From Echiichthys vipera (Eukaryota; Chordata; Actinopteri; Perciformes; Trachinidae), in assembly GCA_963691815.1 (NCBI GenBank), contig OY829648.1, forward strand, positions 26,404,917 to 26,468,916: a stretch of 64,000 bases of DNA. The letters run 5' to 3'. A program made the position numbers and the translations under genes. The notes below the pieces were generated by a model. It made no database searches. It saw only the letters and a list, made by a program, of their open reading frames with translations, and was not told the origin of the DNA. The stretch's first letter is position 1, and each line of letters opens with the position of its first letter. Below, in pieces: positions 1 through 50,832 of this stretch.

Positions 1-39
1 CAGAGGAATCTGTATCATACCTACACAAATATACTGTGC

Positions 40-389
40 TTAAAGGTGCTGCACAGCCATATTATGCTTTTTTCATATCACTGGATAAGACCTCTTTTCC
101 TGATATAAAAATGTCCCATATTGTTAGAACAAAGTGAGATTTCGATGGCTTGTTTGACTATAACGCAGGTTGAGGGGCAGATAGACAGAGAGTGCAGATG
201 CTGAAGAACTAGAAACACTGACCAATCAGAGCAGACTTAGCTTTTTTGGGAGAGGAGCTTAAGACAGAGGGTGAATACAGGTATATTCAGACAGACAGCA
301 TGAGAAAACCAATTAAACATTAAAGCATGTAAACATAGTAGCAACCCAATACGAGTATTAAAAAAATGAGCATAATATGGGGCCTTTAA
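40..389. mobile_element. TTAA-ended MITE, copy 1
   Basis: Left end TTAAAGG...ATATTATGC and right end GCATAATATGGGGCCTTTAA are inverted repeats with TTAA at 40-43 and 386-389. The left arm carries a roughly 10-base insertion. The interior text (AATCAGAGCAGA, TTAAAGCATGTAAACAT) recurs at 48.7-48.9 kb and the first part also at 14.45 kb, which defines a family. TTAA ends fit Kolobok or piggyBac-type elements. It has no coding capacity. Confidence 0.75.
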
Positions 390-1478
390 AATAACATATA
401 ACACTAAGAATTGATGTAGAATTGATATAGTTTTATAATACACAGATTTTTAAAGCCTAACACAAGCACTCCAATAAGACTACATAATCATATGATGTCT
501 AAAACACATTAATTAGTTTCCCAAACTCCATTTTGCCATCCGTCTATACCAGAGAGCTCAACAGGGAGTCTGTCACCCCCAGGGGGTTCTCAGAGCTACT
601 GTGAGAGGGGCAGCCTAATTACTGTTTGGTAATTGTTGAAGTTTTTTCCCCAACAAAATTAAAACATCTGAATGGGTGTATTGATATAAATACAACATAT
701 GAGTAGCAAAGATAAAACGGTTTAATTCTTGAAAAAACAACAACCAAAAAAAAACATTTAATTTACACAACATTGGTTTAGCTTAAGCTAAAGTTTAAGG
801 ATTCACTGTCTCACATCTTCCAAATGTTTACATTAAAATATGGTGTAAATGTAAAATGATTTGAATTTTTTATTAAATTAGCATTTTATACATCATGAAA
901 AGGTTTTAGGTTTTCCCGTTTAATATACAACTCAATTTTATACTCTATACTGTAAGTAGTTGGGGGTCCCTGCTCCATCTCTCTTTCAGCTAAGGGGTTC
1001 TTGGCCTAGAGATGTTGAAGACCACTGATCTATATCATCACTGGGAAAAAAAGTTATTAATGTAATTTAAGATATGTAACAGGTCTAATTATCAGTTGAG
1101 TTGATGCTTGAGGATTTACTTGTAAATTATGACATATAAGATATTAAATCCCCACAAATGAGTTGATATTTTGCTCACTTGTTTATATTTAAGCTCCCTG
1201 GATCTACATCTATAATCTCCATTCATTTCCAGTCAGTGTTTGGTTTTAATTAGACAGGCTAATCTCCCTGAGTGCGACAGGGTGTGAACTAAGCTGTGTC
1301 GGCAGGAGCATCGCTGCGATGTGAAATTCAGAGGGATGACAGCACAGTTACATTCTGCACACACTCACATGTGTCATCTGTGTAACTGACAGGGCCGTTT
1401 GCAGAGGTTGTCATTTGAAAGTGTGAGGGGCTGTCTCTAAAGTAGGAGAGCATGGGTGTTCGGACATCAACGAGATGT

Positions 1479-1600
1479 CATCAGAATCAGAAGTACTTTA
1501 ATAATCCCAGGGGGAAATTGTTTTTGTTTCAAACTCCAGCTATACAAACAGGATATTTACCAACAGTATTATACAGATAACATAGGTGGTCATCTGACTT
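1479..1600. repeat. dispersed fish repeat with ACTTTA-TTAATCCC-GGGGAAATT core
   Basis: ATCAGAATCAGAAGTACTTT followed by AATAATCCCAGGGGGAAATT resembles a common teleost repeat end. Related strings lie at 10514-10572 (ATACTTTATTGATCCC...GGGAAATTA) and 18940-18971. The family is not named with certainty. Confidence 0.5.
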
Positions 1601-2761
1601 CAGCTCTGTCAGTTCTCCATAAGCTAGTGTCTCACTCCCCTGCAGAGAAACTTTGTTTTCCTCCATCACACTTGAATTCAATGATCACATTCTGTTGTCT
1701 GAATGATGAGTTCAAACAAAGGTAACGCTCAATGTGTCACTAATTGCTCACTAATTTTCAGATTCTTCAGTGAAATGTTCTAACTGAGGTCCAAGGTAAA
1801 GAATCACATTCCTCGAGTCTCTTTTATCGATTATCTGAACAGATGTCCTCAGACAGGGAGAAGTTTCTGAGAGTCTGTGGATCAAGTTCTTATCCATCTT
1901 GAGTGATGAGTTGCGCAGTTCAGCAAGGTCAATATGCATTAAAGACCAAGACTGTTCTCCTCAAACATTGTGCGTTTACAAAAGAAAACAGAGTTAATGT
2001 GCCAGATAAAGCTGTCAATAAAACTGCCTTATGTAATGCAATTTTAAAATTTTTATTAGCTAGTTTTCCCTTCAGGTAAAAATCAAAAAATCAAAAGTGT
2101 TCATTGGGAAGAGCATCTGCATTTGCTAATATACACAGTGACAGTGGCCTACTTTTCTGCAATTACTTTTCAGTGGCATGGATGCCAGAGGAGCAGCTCT
2201 GATGTCTGATAACATTCCTAATATGGACTTCATTTTCTAATAATGAAATGTGTCATACATGGAAGTATTGATTGAGCCAGGTGGAAGAGGGCGACTCTTA
2301 ACAGCGTCACAGAGTTGTCTGTAATAGCTCCTTGAAAATCTGCAGTTCTATTTTGCACAGAAGAAAATGTCAAAGCATCATAGAACTAATGCAACGCACT
2401 CATGTTACCTGTTACCTACCCTACCTTCTGAGAACAATTGGGTTTATTAACATAAGGTAATAACATAAAATGACGTAGCCTACGACAAAACAGAAAAAAC
2501 ATCATGAACCAGAAAATAATTCCTGAATTAATAAAACAAGCTGTAGCTTTGCAGCAATTACTATTAAGTCATTCCAGCATTCAACTCAAAATGCCAGATT
2601 TGTCATGTAATGCATAATATTTTACATAATATTTGATTGTGAGAGTGCATTTGGACTGTATGTGGATGAGAGTACGACAAAGGTTATATCTATATTAAAA
2701 TATCGCAGCCTTATTCAGTTCATAGGTATTAAATAAAGTGTTTATTGTGAATCTTTTTCAG

Positions 2762-41469
<38,708 letters not shown>

Positions 41470-42194
41470 TCCACTACTGCTCTACAGAGCCAAAGAGACT
41501 TGTTTTTGTGTGTGTGTTCGTGCGCACATGTGGCCACTCCTTCAAGCATTCAGCTCACTGTAAATGTGATACGTAACCTGATTGACTGATCAGATTACAG
41601 GCACTATTTGAAGCACAGCAGCCATATTTTGGAAAATGTCTTTGACTAACGTTCCGAGCAGCAAGGGACCAGAACTACGGGAGCTTTGACCAAAACTTTG
41701 AATCTAACGTCCAACAGTATGATGCAGTAGTTCTTGATGGCTCGTCCCTGTTGAGTTTGACCAACTTTGTCAAAGACTCAAACCTTTTGTCCTTACAAGA
41801 GTTGATCCAAGGGAAGGACTAGGAGTCTACTTGAGAAAATGGTCCCACTCCATAATGCTGTTCATGGTGCTACTGCCTCAGTGGGTATAACTGGTGTATG
41901 ACCTCTGATGTCAGACTGTTCATTCTTTGGAAAATCTATGTGGTCTGTTTACAAAAAGCAACAACTAATATCTTAATTAACTGTATTACACTGATTTGAG
42001 AGACTTTTACACTTTTGATCACTTTGTTTTAGGCAAACATTTCACCCGCGGTTTACCAAACGTATGTTGATATTTTAAAGGAACCACAATACCCAGTGAA
42101 AGGGATTTTATAACAGTTAATGTCTAATATATTTTTGTCAGATGCCCACATGAATGAACAGCATCAATCAAATTAGAGAGTAGCAGGATGATTA

Positions 42195-42200
42195 AATAAA
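42195..42200 (+). terminator. possible proximal polyadenylation signal AATAAA
   Basis: AATAAA lies in the overlapping string ATTAAATAAAA, about 730 bases after the stop codon. It could give a shorter 3' UTR, but no strong GT-rich element follows closely. Confidence 0.4.
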
Positions 42201-42425
42201 ACAGTTGTAGGCTGTTATCTAAACAATATTTACTTGTAAAAACCTAATGATTTAGTTCAGTTAACCATATTTAATGTAGAAACTTTGAATCATGTAAATG
42301 CTGTTACATGGACTGGACAACATCTTTCAGACGAAACTATCACCTGTATTTATTGTACGACCTGAACGTCATTTATGTTTAATGGTTGAGACCTCCAGAA
42401 CATTCAGACAGAGATCAACATACAC

Positions 42426-42431
42426 AATAAA
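42426..42431 (+). terminator. likely distal polyadenylation signal AATAAA
   Basis: AATAAA is followed at once by GGTTGTGATGTTTCTG, a good GU/U-rich downstream element, so cleavage near 42445-42455 is expected. Confidence 0.6.
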
Positions 42432-42454
42432 GGTTGTGATGTTTCTGCTTTTCA

Positions 42455-45380
42455 TTTGGCTCAGTTTGAGTTTGTTATTCTTTATAAATATTAGGTGTCA
42501 CTTTTTAATGAGGTACCCCATATACAGTAAGTTGTAACCAATGCCTTTATGGTTGGTTTTTACATTTTCGTAAATGTTGCACTAAAACAAGGTAAAGATA
42601 AAAGATAAAACACGCTTAATATGACTGTGTCAGACTGCTGAAGCCTCACAGTACATCAGCAGGTTTCTCACTTGAGTCTTAATTGAGTTGAAGGTGTTGT
42701 TCCATCATCACTGAGGCAGGTTGAGATCTGCACCGACAGACATGACAGATTCATGGGTTTATTATTTTGGTTATACAGGATTGCACGATGAAATGTAGTT
42801 ATAGCCCCCCAGATGCAATACACACAAAGAAAAGGTACCAACAGATATTTTTTTATAAAAGTAGCCCTAGAGGAAGAAATAAACAGCTATAACAGCTATA
42901 TAAATTCATAGATACATTAAAAATAATAGAATACATGTATAATATTAGTGTAATATGAGGGTTAATCATAGTGGAAATAATACGTAGCAGGAACATGCAA
43001 TAATAAAATAAAGTTCCCGGGACCCAGCCATATATTCCTTCACACAATGCAGCCGATCACAGCTGACAGGACGCCAGTCCATCGCAGGGGGGGATAGGGG
43101 GATAGAGACAAACAGAGAGACAGACAGCCATTCACACTCACATTCACACCTATGGGCAATTTAGAGTCAGCAATTAACCAAACACCTGCATGTCTTTGGT
43201 CTGTCTAAATCAGCCGGAGAAAGCAGAGAAAACCCACACAGTCACTGGGAGAACATGCAAACTTCACACAGAAGGGCCAGAGCCGGGATTCGAACCAAGA
43301 ACCCTCTTGCTGTGAGGCCACAGTGCTAACCACCACAACACCGTTCTGTATAATTTGTTGAAAAAAGTCAGAAAAGGTCAGAGAGTAGCGTGTCCGTTAC
43401 AGCCCCTGACACTTTGGTGTTCGAGCCCTAATAATAAATTGTAAATAAATAGATCAGGGTTCAGATACTCTGCCAGACGTTAAATGGTTAATTGGAGAGT
43501 CTCCCTGCACCAACTAGAGGGATTTAAACAAGCTGGCAAACCCAAGATTGTTTTTTATTTCCTAATTTGTAAAGCCTTTGCAACGGATTAGTCTTTAATA
43601 AAGCTATTAGTTTAAATGCATAAACACTTTTTAAATGATTATCAGAAAGTGATTTACATCATTTCTAGCCCTTGTGAGAAAAATATGCTGCTCTCTTGCC
43701 TGTTCTTTGCTGACAGTATCATAATTGCTCTGCCCACCGACACATTCCCTCTCGAGCTTTGGGAGTTCCCGACATCTTAAAAATTTAGAAAATCACTAAG
43801 TGTAATGTAGAGGACACAGAGATCAGTGGATACTCAACTGAATGACAACACTACCATGAAATAACTCTCACTGCTGGTACAGTATAACAGCAGAGTGGAG
43901 CTCTGTTCTCATGTGAAGAGCTTTTCTGGTACTTCAGTGTTTCCTCTGAAGTTGCACAGTGTTGTTGGTGTTGTTTACTGGCGGAAAGTAAGAGGAAAAG
44001 TGACTTTCCCATTCCCTTTAATGAGTCAGGCTCCAGGCCAACAAAAGCCCAACTATACACAGGTCGATGTATGGCTCCTAAAGGACTGCTGTCTCACATT
44101 ACAACATGTGACTGTGTCTTTGTTACACTCATTTGGAATCTGTTTGTGTTGTGCACTTTGTTGCCATTACAGAGCCGTGTTCTTGATCTCAGCGTTAATT
44201 TGCAGCTAATTTATTAAAGACACTTTCATCCTCAAAGAACTCTACATGGTTATACATCATTAATGTATTTTGTGTGTTGCAGGAGTAAGAGTCATTCATG
44301 GCTGGAGGCTCAAACCCTCATTCTTGTTCTAGTGCAGTAAGATGAGCTGCGACTCAGAAACCATCTGCTCAAAAACAATCAAATTCCCACTACCGAGACA
44401 ATTCAAAGTGCACTTCACGTTTCACACATAAATCCATTTCATTTCTTAGATTTATTGGCTAAACTTAATCTTCATTAATTTTTCACACAGGGTATGTTTT
44501 TATTTCAGTCAACAGTTTTCTTCATTCATATTATACAAAACTTACTTTTTGCAATTTCCCCTCTAAAGATTGTTCAAGCTCTAAATTTTGGATACTCCCT
44601 GACAGAAAAGATGCATGCATGATCAACCCTAATACATCTGGTTTGCAAGGGGCCATAAAGTATCATCAGACTACACAATATACAAACTAACATTAGCAAT
44701 TGAGGGACTTTTATTAAAAATATACAATATTTCATATTACAAGAACCTGTTCTACAAGAACCTTACAAAAATAAACAAAGTTCAAAATCATCAATCTTTT
44801 GGTGACATCTACTTTCCCTCCTTCTTCTTGGACTACCTCTGCTACATTACCCAGATTTCTTCTCAATAACCCCAAGCTGAGTGACAACATTGTTCACAGA
44901 AAGAGAATAATTCTTTGCAGTTAAAGGACAAGTGTGAGGTGGGCCTCCCCAAGGGGGTACTCTAAACTGTTTCAGGGTGGGCTCAGTGAATACAAGTAAA
45001 AATTAGCTTTCAAAAGAAGATCCCATGGAATAACATAAATGTGTGTGTAGTTTGGGGGAAAACTACATTTTTTGTGTTGTCTGAAGTTATGCCAAACAAT
45101 ATCAGGCTATCTTGGTTCAATTGTCAAGTGTCAGATAATATAAAAATCCAAGAATTGAGCAAAACTAAGCAAGTAAACTAAAGATTGTGAGGTGCTGCTT
45201 TTGAGGGGAGGCCCACAGTCTCAGACTTTGATGTTGGTATTGTATGTTCCCTGCAAACCACAGAAACACTGATATATATATAAACATCATCAAGACACCC
45301 CAATTAACTCACAATCAAAACACAATTGGAGCTCAGCCAGCCTTCGTACGAGGGAGCTTGCAGGGTCAACTGAAAAGGAT
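42455..45380. other. intergenic sequence downstream of oca2
   Basis: Apart from the V-SINE at 43055-43343 I see no gene, RNA or repeat. Frames here are short and unlike any family. Confidence 0.6.
43055..43343 (-). mobile_element. V-SINE (tRNA-derived SINE)
   Basis: Read on the minus strand it begins GGTGTTGTGGTGGTTAGCAC, with a box-A-like TGGTTAGCACTG (complement of 43321-43332) and a box B GGTTCGAATCC (complement of 43286-43296), so it has a tRNA-derived polymerase III head. The central segment (complement of CCCACACAGTCACTGGGAGA, ACATGCAAACTT and CATGTCTTTGG) is the conserved V-SINE core. The 3' part ends near 43055 with CTGTCAGCTGTGATCGG. It is fairly well preserved. Confidence 0.85.
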
Positions 45381-45384
45381 AATT

Positions 45385-45460
45385 GTGTTCACACACAGCC
45401 CTGCAAGGTAATGTCTGGGTGATTTCAGGTTTACATCTGAAAGGGGCTATTGAGATTTAA
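45385..45460. mobile_element. DNA-transposon terminal segment, copy B
   Basis: TTCACACACAGCCCTGCAAG then GTAATGTCTGGGTGATTTCA and GGTTTACATCTGAAAGGGGC align with copy A at 19.07-19.15 kb and copy C near 57.1 kb. Confidence 0.5.
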
Positions 45461-46890
45461 TGTATCTGTGGTGTGCAGAATACTACAGAATGTACAATAC
45501 CAACGTTTTTTTCTGGTGACTGGGTTGTTTGAAATCCTCTGTTCTAGATATTTCTTATTATCAACAAATTCCACAAAAAGACCATCCAAGAATAATTGAT
45601 ACTACCAACTACTACTCACAAGTATTTCCTGTGTAATGATTTTGCCTTTTTGAACAATCAAAACCAGATATTTGTGACCCAAACATTTCCATCTTCAGTA
45701 GGAACCAATGGGTTTTGGGCCACAGACAGGGAAAGTATTGAGAGATGGACAAACACATTGTTGGTTTTGCTTTTCTCCTTGGATTTAGTGAGAATAAGAG
45801 CCTTATTCTTCATGTGCACCCGTCAACACACACGTCCTGTGTCCAAACTACATTTTGAAGCTGCTGTTGGTTTATCTCCCCTGTCAGTCTGTATGACTGT
45901 TGAAAGTTTGGTACATATTTACTTGGTTTTACCTTCTTTTCCTTACATTTTTAGTCTTGCAATCTTAACTATAATCTTTCTGTACCCAGCAGTTCTGTGA
46001 GCTACTTATCTGTTGTTCGGTTTGGCCATCCTCAGTGACTGTTAGGAGGTGGGAGCATATTTATGTGGTCACTGACCCAGATGCCTCCCTGAAGACAAGT
46101 CCTCTGAATATCCAATCTTTGTTTCGAGGAATCAACAGAGACTCAAATCAATAACAACTAGCAGGCTTTTCAACTAATCAGAAATATTTGGAGGCTTCAT
46201 GGCCACAGGGAACACTTCAGTGCTGATGCGATGTGCAATATTAGTGAGATCAATAAGAGTTCAGCATTATTAAACCACTCAGAGCTGAAAGTAATTATAT
46301 TTGAACCTTTATTGAACCTGGGATGTCACTGTGACATAACACAACCACACACACAAGCCACGTATTTTGCAACAATATGGAAGAGCAACAAAATGTTTTC
46401 GCGCCACTGTGACATTAAGTCATTGCAGAAGAAGAGAGTGCAATGAGATGGCAATTAAAAGAGCGCCTCTTAAACCTTAAACAATGAAAAACATGTCACA
46501 GGTCAGTGTCCTCATCGATCCACACTGAAGTTTTCGTCTCTGCAGTGGAAGCTTGAGTGATGTATAAGTCACAAGCTTCACATAGCCTACATCATGATTT
46601 ATGCAGTTTCCTCTGCACTTTGTTGCATTTCATAAAGTTTGCTGATCCAGAGTGGAGGGGAGGCGGTCTAGGATCAGATCGCCGAAGCTTTGGCTTGTGC
46701 CTGGCAGTATCTGATGCACCACCCACGGCCAAATAAAGCTCTCTACGGTCTGTCTCCAGAGCTGCTGTCTGCCAGGCTTTATATTCAGACTACGGGAGTA
46801 ACTTTCCGATAAAACCAATCCCCCCCCTGCTAAAAAAAATCCTTGAGGTGACACTGACTAATGTTAGCTTGCTTGCTAACACGTACAAAA
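45461..46890. other. intergenic sequence without recognised content
   Basis: No repeat or gene is named here. The 134-residue + frame at 45596-46000 has no domain, no splice context and ordinary AT-rich composition, and is probably chance. Confidence 0.5.
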
Positions 46891-46894
46891 GGGA

Positions 46895-47075
46895 GCGTAC
46901 CTATGTTTCCTGGGTCATATGTTCCCGGCTTTGTATGTTCCCACCTTTTCAAAGAAAAGGTCCTATGTTCCCTGGTCTGTTATTTTTACCACAATCAGTC
47001 CCAAATTCCACAGCAAATAGGCCTATGTAGACCCTAACTCTACCCCCTAACCCTTACCCTAACCGTAATCCAGAC
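46895..47075. repeat. TATGTTCCC short tandem units followed by CCCTAA-like sequence
   Basis: Four loosely spaced units (CTATGTTTCC, ATATGTTCCC, GTATGTTCCC, CTATGTTCCC) lie in 46900-46972. At 47033-47064 degenerate telomere-like CCCTAA units follow (GACCCTAACTC, CCCCTAACCC, ACCCTAACC). Confidence 0.6.
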
Positions 47076-47539
47076 TCCAGATTTTCACCGCAATTGTGGT
47101 AGACAATAAAGACAACTCCCACTACACAAAGTCATCAAAGTCTGTCTCTTGTCATTGTTTTGATAGTGACACCCCTAATGGCAGTAAACCTACTGTATGT
47201 TTAAAAAAAACTAGTGTAGCACTACCATACATTAAATGCAGAACTGAGAGTTCTTTGTTCATTGATTTTATTTTATATAAAATACTTTTTATACTTTTCT
47301 TCATTACAAAAGACTACAATAGGAGATATATGACTTAGTTACACAAGAGAAACAGATTTTAGGCAAGTGGGCCACAACACTTATTCTCCGGGAACAGGCA
47401 AATCTAATAAAATATAAGAAGGGAATGATAAGCGATGCATATTAACCAACATTAACCGAGAAGGGTCTAACTTATGGATGTATCATATAACTGGAAGCAG
47501 TATTCCTAAATGAGAATTGAGAATTATAGCTTCTGGGTG

Positions 47540-47770
47540 AACTTCTGGGATATGCGGCCAATTGTATAGACTCCATAGACTTTACATTGACATCACAGTT
47601 TTAAAATAGCTTTTCTCAGCTCAAGGAAAGTTTTACAAATATGAAAACATAGAGATGTCTCTTTTATAATGGGGGTCTAAGGAGAAAATGGTTATTGGGC
47701 GGCTGGGGCATTTTTTGTTGCAATAGTGACCACTGGCCAAAAATCGGCTGCTAGGTTGTGTGGCAGTGCC
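47540..47770. repeat. probable dispersed fish repeat
   Basis: GACTCCATAGACTTTACATT, TGTCTCTTTTATAATGGGGG and GGCCAAAAATCGGCTGCTAG match a pattern I associate with a dispersed teleost repeat. Ends are not defined. Confidence 0.4.
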
Positions 47771-48198
47771 ATATCCAGGTCTTATAATAAATCTATGATC
47801 TAACTACAGTCTTACAGACTACATGACACGTCCACTTTACCACATGACACGTCCCCTGATACTTCCTGGTTTTATATTCATATTTTAACCCATCCATGTT
47901 CTTTTCCTAAAGCTAACCAAGTAGTTTTGGTGCCTAACCTAGCTGTTTTGAGGAAGTGTCAATTACATTGTTGGTGCTTTTTTTTTTAATGTTAGAGACT
48001 CTTATCATGTTACTGCAGAGGTTTGCTGCTATTTTGAGCAGTATTAGTGTAAAAAAAAAAAAATCTGTTTTGGATGGTTCAGCGCTCGCCCCAAGCTACT
48101 CAGTGTTAGCAACTGTCTGGGATTTCTCTGTTAATAAGTGATTACCCAAAAATCTTTCTCAATGGCTTATTTGCTTAAAGTCCCACTCCAGACACATG

Positions 48199-48895
48199 TT
48201 AAAGAGGACCTATTATGCTTTTCCTTATTTTCTGTCACATATATATTATTATAATGTGGGATGTTCATGCGAAACATGACCGAAGTCTAAGATAATTAGT
48301 TAAACATGTTTGGGTAACCAGTCTAACCCCCATGAGCAGAGCTGCTCAGGATTCAGATTGCTGTCAACACCTCCTTTTAAACTGTTTTTTCTTCTTTCTC
48401 TGTGGTCTGACATCAAGCCTTCTTGGATTTTCAAGGTCATCTGCTTCAGGCACGCCCACGAAGTACAGCTACGCACAGCTCCTGTAGAACATGTTGCTGT
48501 ACTACATTTAGCTAAATGCTCGCAGCAGAGAAAGCGGAAATATTTGTTGCTTGCATTGTTCCTTTCTCCCTTTTATTGAGAGCACATGCCTGCCTGTTTG
48601 GTTTATAAAGCATTTTATGTTATTTCTGACGGTAGAAATTGCTGCTTTATTGCCCCATAGTCTGCTGTTTACTACATGTGTCTACATGCTAGCAGCAGTA
48701 ACATAGAACAGTGGGGAGAAGAACAGGAAGTGTCTGATCAATCAGAGCAGAGGGAGGGGGGTTAAAAAAGATAGAAGAAGCAGCCATGAGCAGTATAGGA
48801 AAAAGAACATAATTACATTAAAGCATGTAAATATGCTCTAGTAGAAACACAAAATACATGTATGAACCTGGAAGGAGGAAGAGCATTTGAAAAAA
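48199..48895. mobile_element. TTAA-ended MITE, copy 3 (longest)
   Basis: It begins TTAAAGAGGACCTATTATGC and carries CTGATCAATCAGAGCAGA, TTAAAGCATGTAAATATG and ATGTATGAACCTGGAA near its right end, as in copies 1 and 2. The right inverted repeat is degenerate. The 89-residue + frame inside (48310-48579) is not conserved in the other copies. Confidence 0.7.
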
Positions 48896-49760
48896 ACTAC
48901 TCTGCTATGATTAATATTTTAATGTTATTTATATATTATTAACATGGATTTCCCACATTGAAAGTAAATAAAACCCTCAGAGATAGAGCTGAAAGCCTCT
49001 ACTCGTTCTCCCTCATAAAGAATTGTTGCAGCTGGCCCCCCCTCTGCTGCTCGTGCTTGCACTCCCGCACATAATTGCGGTAGCTTGAGACACTACGGTA
49101 CTACATTCTAGCTTCTGTTGGAGGTTGATGAGCAGGCCTTTTTAAAGAAAAGCATGCAAACGGCTCATCAAGATGATAAACACATCGGAGAGAATCAGCC
49201 ATAGGCCTACACGTTTGAGCCTGCTTCAGACAGGTGTGGAGCCCCACAGTTGGATGGACGGACGCAGAGCCCAAGCTGCCTGCCCATGGAGCTAACGTTA
49301 GCATTCTGAAACTAAGTTATAGTTAATGCGTCCTGAACTTGGCATCAGTCCGATCCGACTCAGATGAGGAATATGTTGTGTACTTCGGCAAATCAGCAAC
49401 TAGCAGACGTATCAGAATGGTAAGTGTAGTTAGCATCTTTTATTTGTTTCTGTTGTTTGTTAAATACTTTTTTAATTGGAGGGGACTTAAACGAAGCAGT
49501 GTTTTCAATATATTAATAGGTGTAAACCTGCATGATTAAAAGTAACAAACAACAAACAAACAAACAAACAAACGTGGTGTTCATATTTTCCCACTTGTAG
49601 CCTGATGATGATGATGAAGAATTAAACATATGAAAATTCTTACTCAAAGCTCAGGCCAGGCATGCTGAAAGTGGCGTGTATCCAACAGAAGAAGCCTCAA
49701 CTTCTACTGAAATCTATTTCTCGTCTGGGTTATAATATGACTTCTATGAATTCTGAAGAA
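48896..49760. other. intergenic sequence with a doubtful exon-like pair
   Basis: An 81-base open stretch, 49339-49419 (SVRSDSDEEYVVYFGKSATS then RRIRM), ends exactly at a consensus donor GTAAGT. About 180 bp later TTTTCCCACTTGTAG precedes an acidic stretch (PDDDDEELNI) that then stops. It could be the decayed start of a transposase or captured gene. An AAAC repeat lies at about 49553-49575. Confidence 0.3.
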
Positions 49761-49998
49761 CCCTTGACCCCACATCGAACAGATTCTCTCCTCCTGCTTT
49801 GGCACCTGAGCAGTCTGCCTTTGCCTGTGACTCTGAACTGATGACCGCAGAACGCTGCAGCAGCTCTACTGCATCCTGCAGAAATGTGTTGAAACCAGCA
49901 ACAAAAGAGACTTTGAGAGAAATGAGACTTAATCTGGCAGGCACTGCTACATCGACCTCTGGCAAGAGAAGGGTTGAAGATGACCCTGCAGCTGCTGG

Positions 49999-50193
<195 letters not shown>

Positions 50194-50832
50194 CTCCAAA
50201 GGCTCGAGAGCTCCAGAAGGAATTTCAACCACTGAACAGCTTCTCCCCTGTCTTCTGCCCATCGGAAGATGAAAAGAAATTTTGAGTGTTCATGTGTTCA
50301 TGTGTTGATGTCAGATGCTTGATGCGAAATCCAAATCAAGAAAATGTGGTTTGATAAAACCTTAAACTAAAAGTAAGGTCGCCCTTAAAATCTAGAATCA
50401 GGCCAAATTTTAAATTAAAATTGCTCCATAATTCTCCCTGGTTCTTTATTCAAATTTAATTTAACCTGTAAACATCTATCAAAGATATAATTAACCAATT
50501 CTTGGAACCGCATGGAAAGACAGCTGACAGGAGGGAAAGACCCCAACGGGCCTGCCTCAGGCTAACTCCCTGTGGCAGGAGAGACATGGCACTACACTAC
50601 AAGTCCCACCCATCTCTGGCTAGAAAACACCCCTAGAGTCAGCGAGAACAGGAGAGGATGATGACTCACCAACAGACTACATGGCTACAGACCCAGAAAC
50701 GACACAGACAATGAGAATGATGATCAACAAGATACCTGAGTGTACAACACCTACACCAGGAATTGAGCTCCAGAGTTGTAGATGTAACATCTTATGCATG
50801 GCTGAGAAGACACCAAGGCTTTAAAAAAGTGC

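Larger units (their letters stand above)
1..2761 (+). other. 3' part of the oca2 intron before the first visible exon
   Basis: I see no coding exon in this stretch. In particular, nothing resembles the exon that should precede IVHRTL. It holds a TTAA-ended MITE (40-389) and a dispersed fish repeat near 1479-1600; the remainder is AT-rich and unremarkable. Confidence 0.7.
41470..42450 (+). other. oca2: oca2 3' untranslated region (predicted)
   Basis: Non-coding sequence follows the TAA up to shortly beyond the last good polyadenylation signal. It is AT-rich with no repeat that I recognise. The end is estimated, since no transcript evidence is available. Confidence 0.65.

Noticed and set aside
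1..2761. Search for the preceding oca2 exon
   Set aside because: No stretch with an in-frame hydrophobic segment and a donor was found, so the exon is assumed to lie upstream of the window.
45596..46000. 134-residue plus-strand frame
   Set aside because: No motif, no start context, no neighbour gene or splice site; most likely chance.
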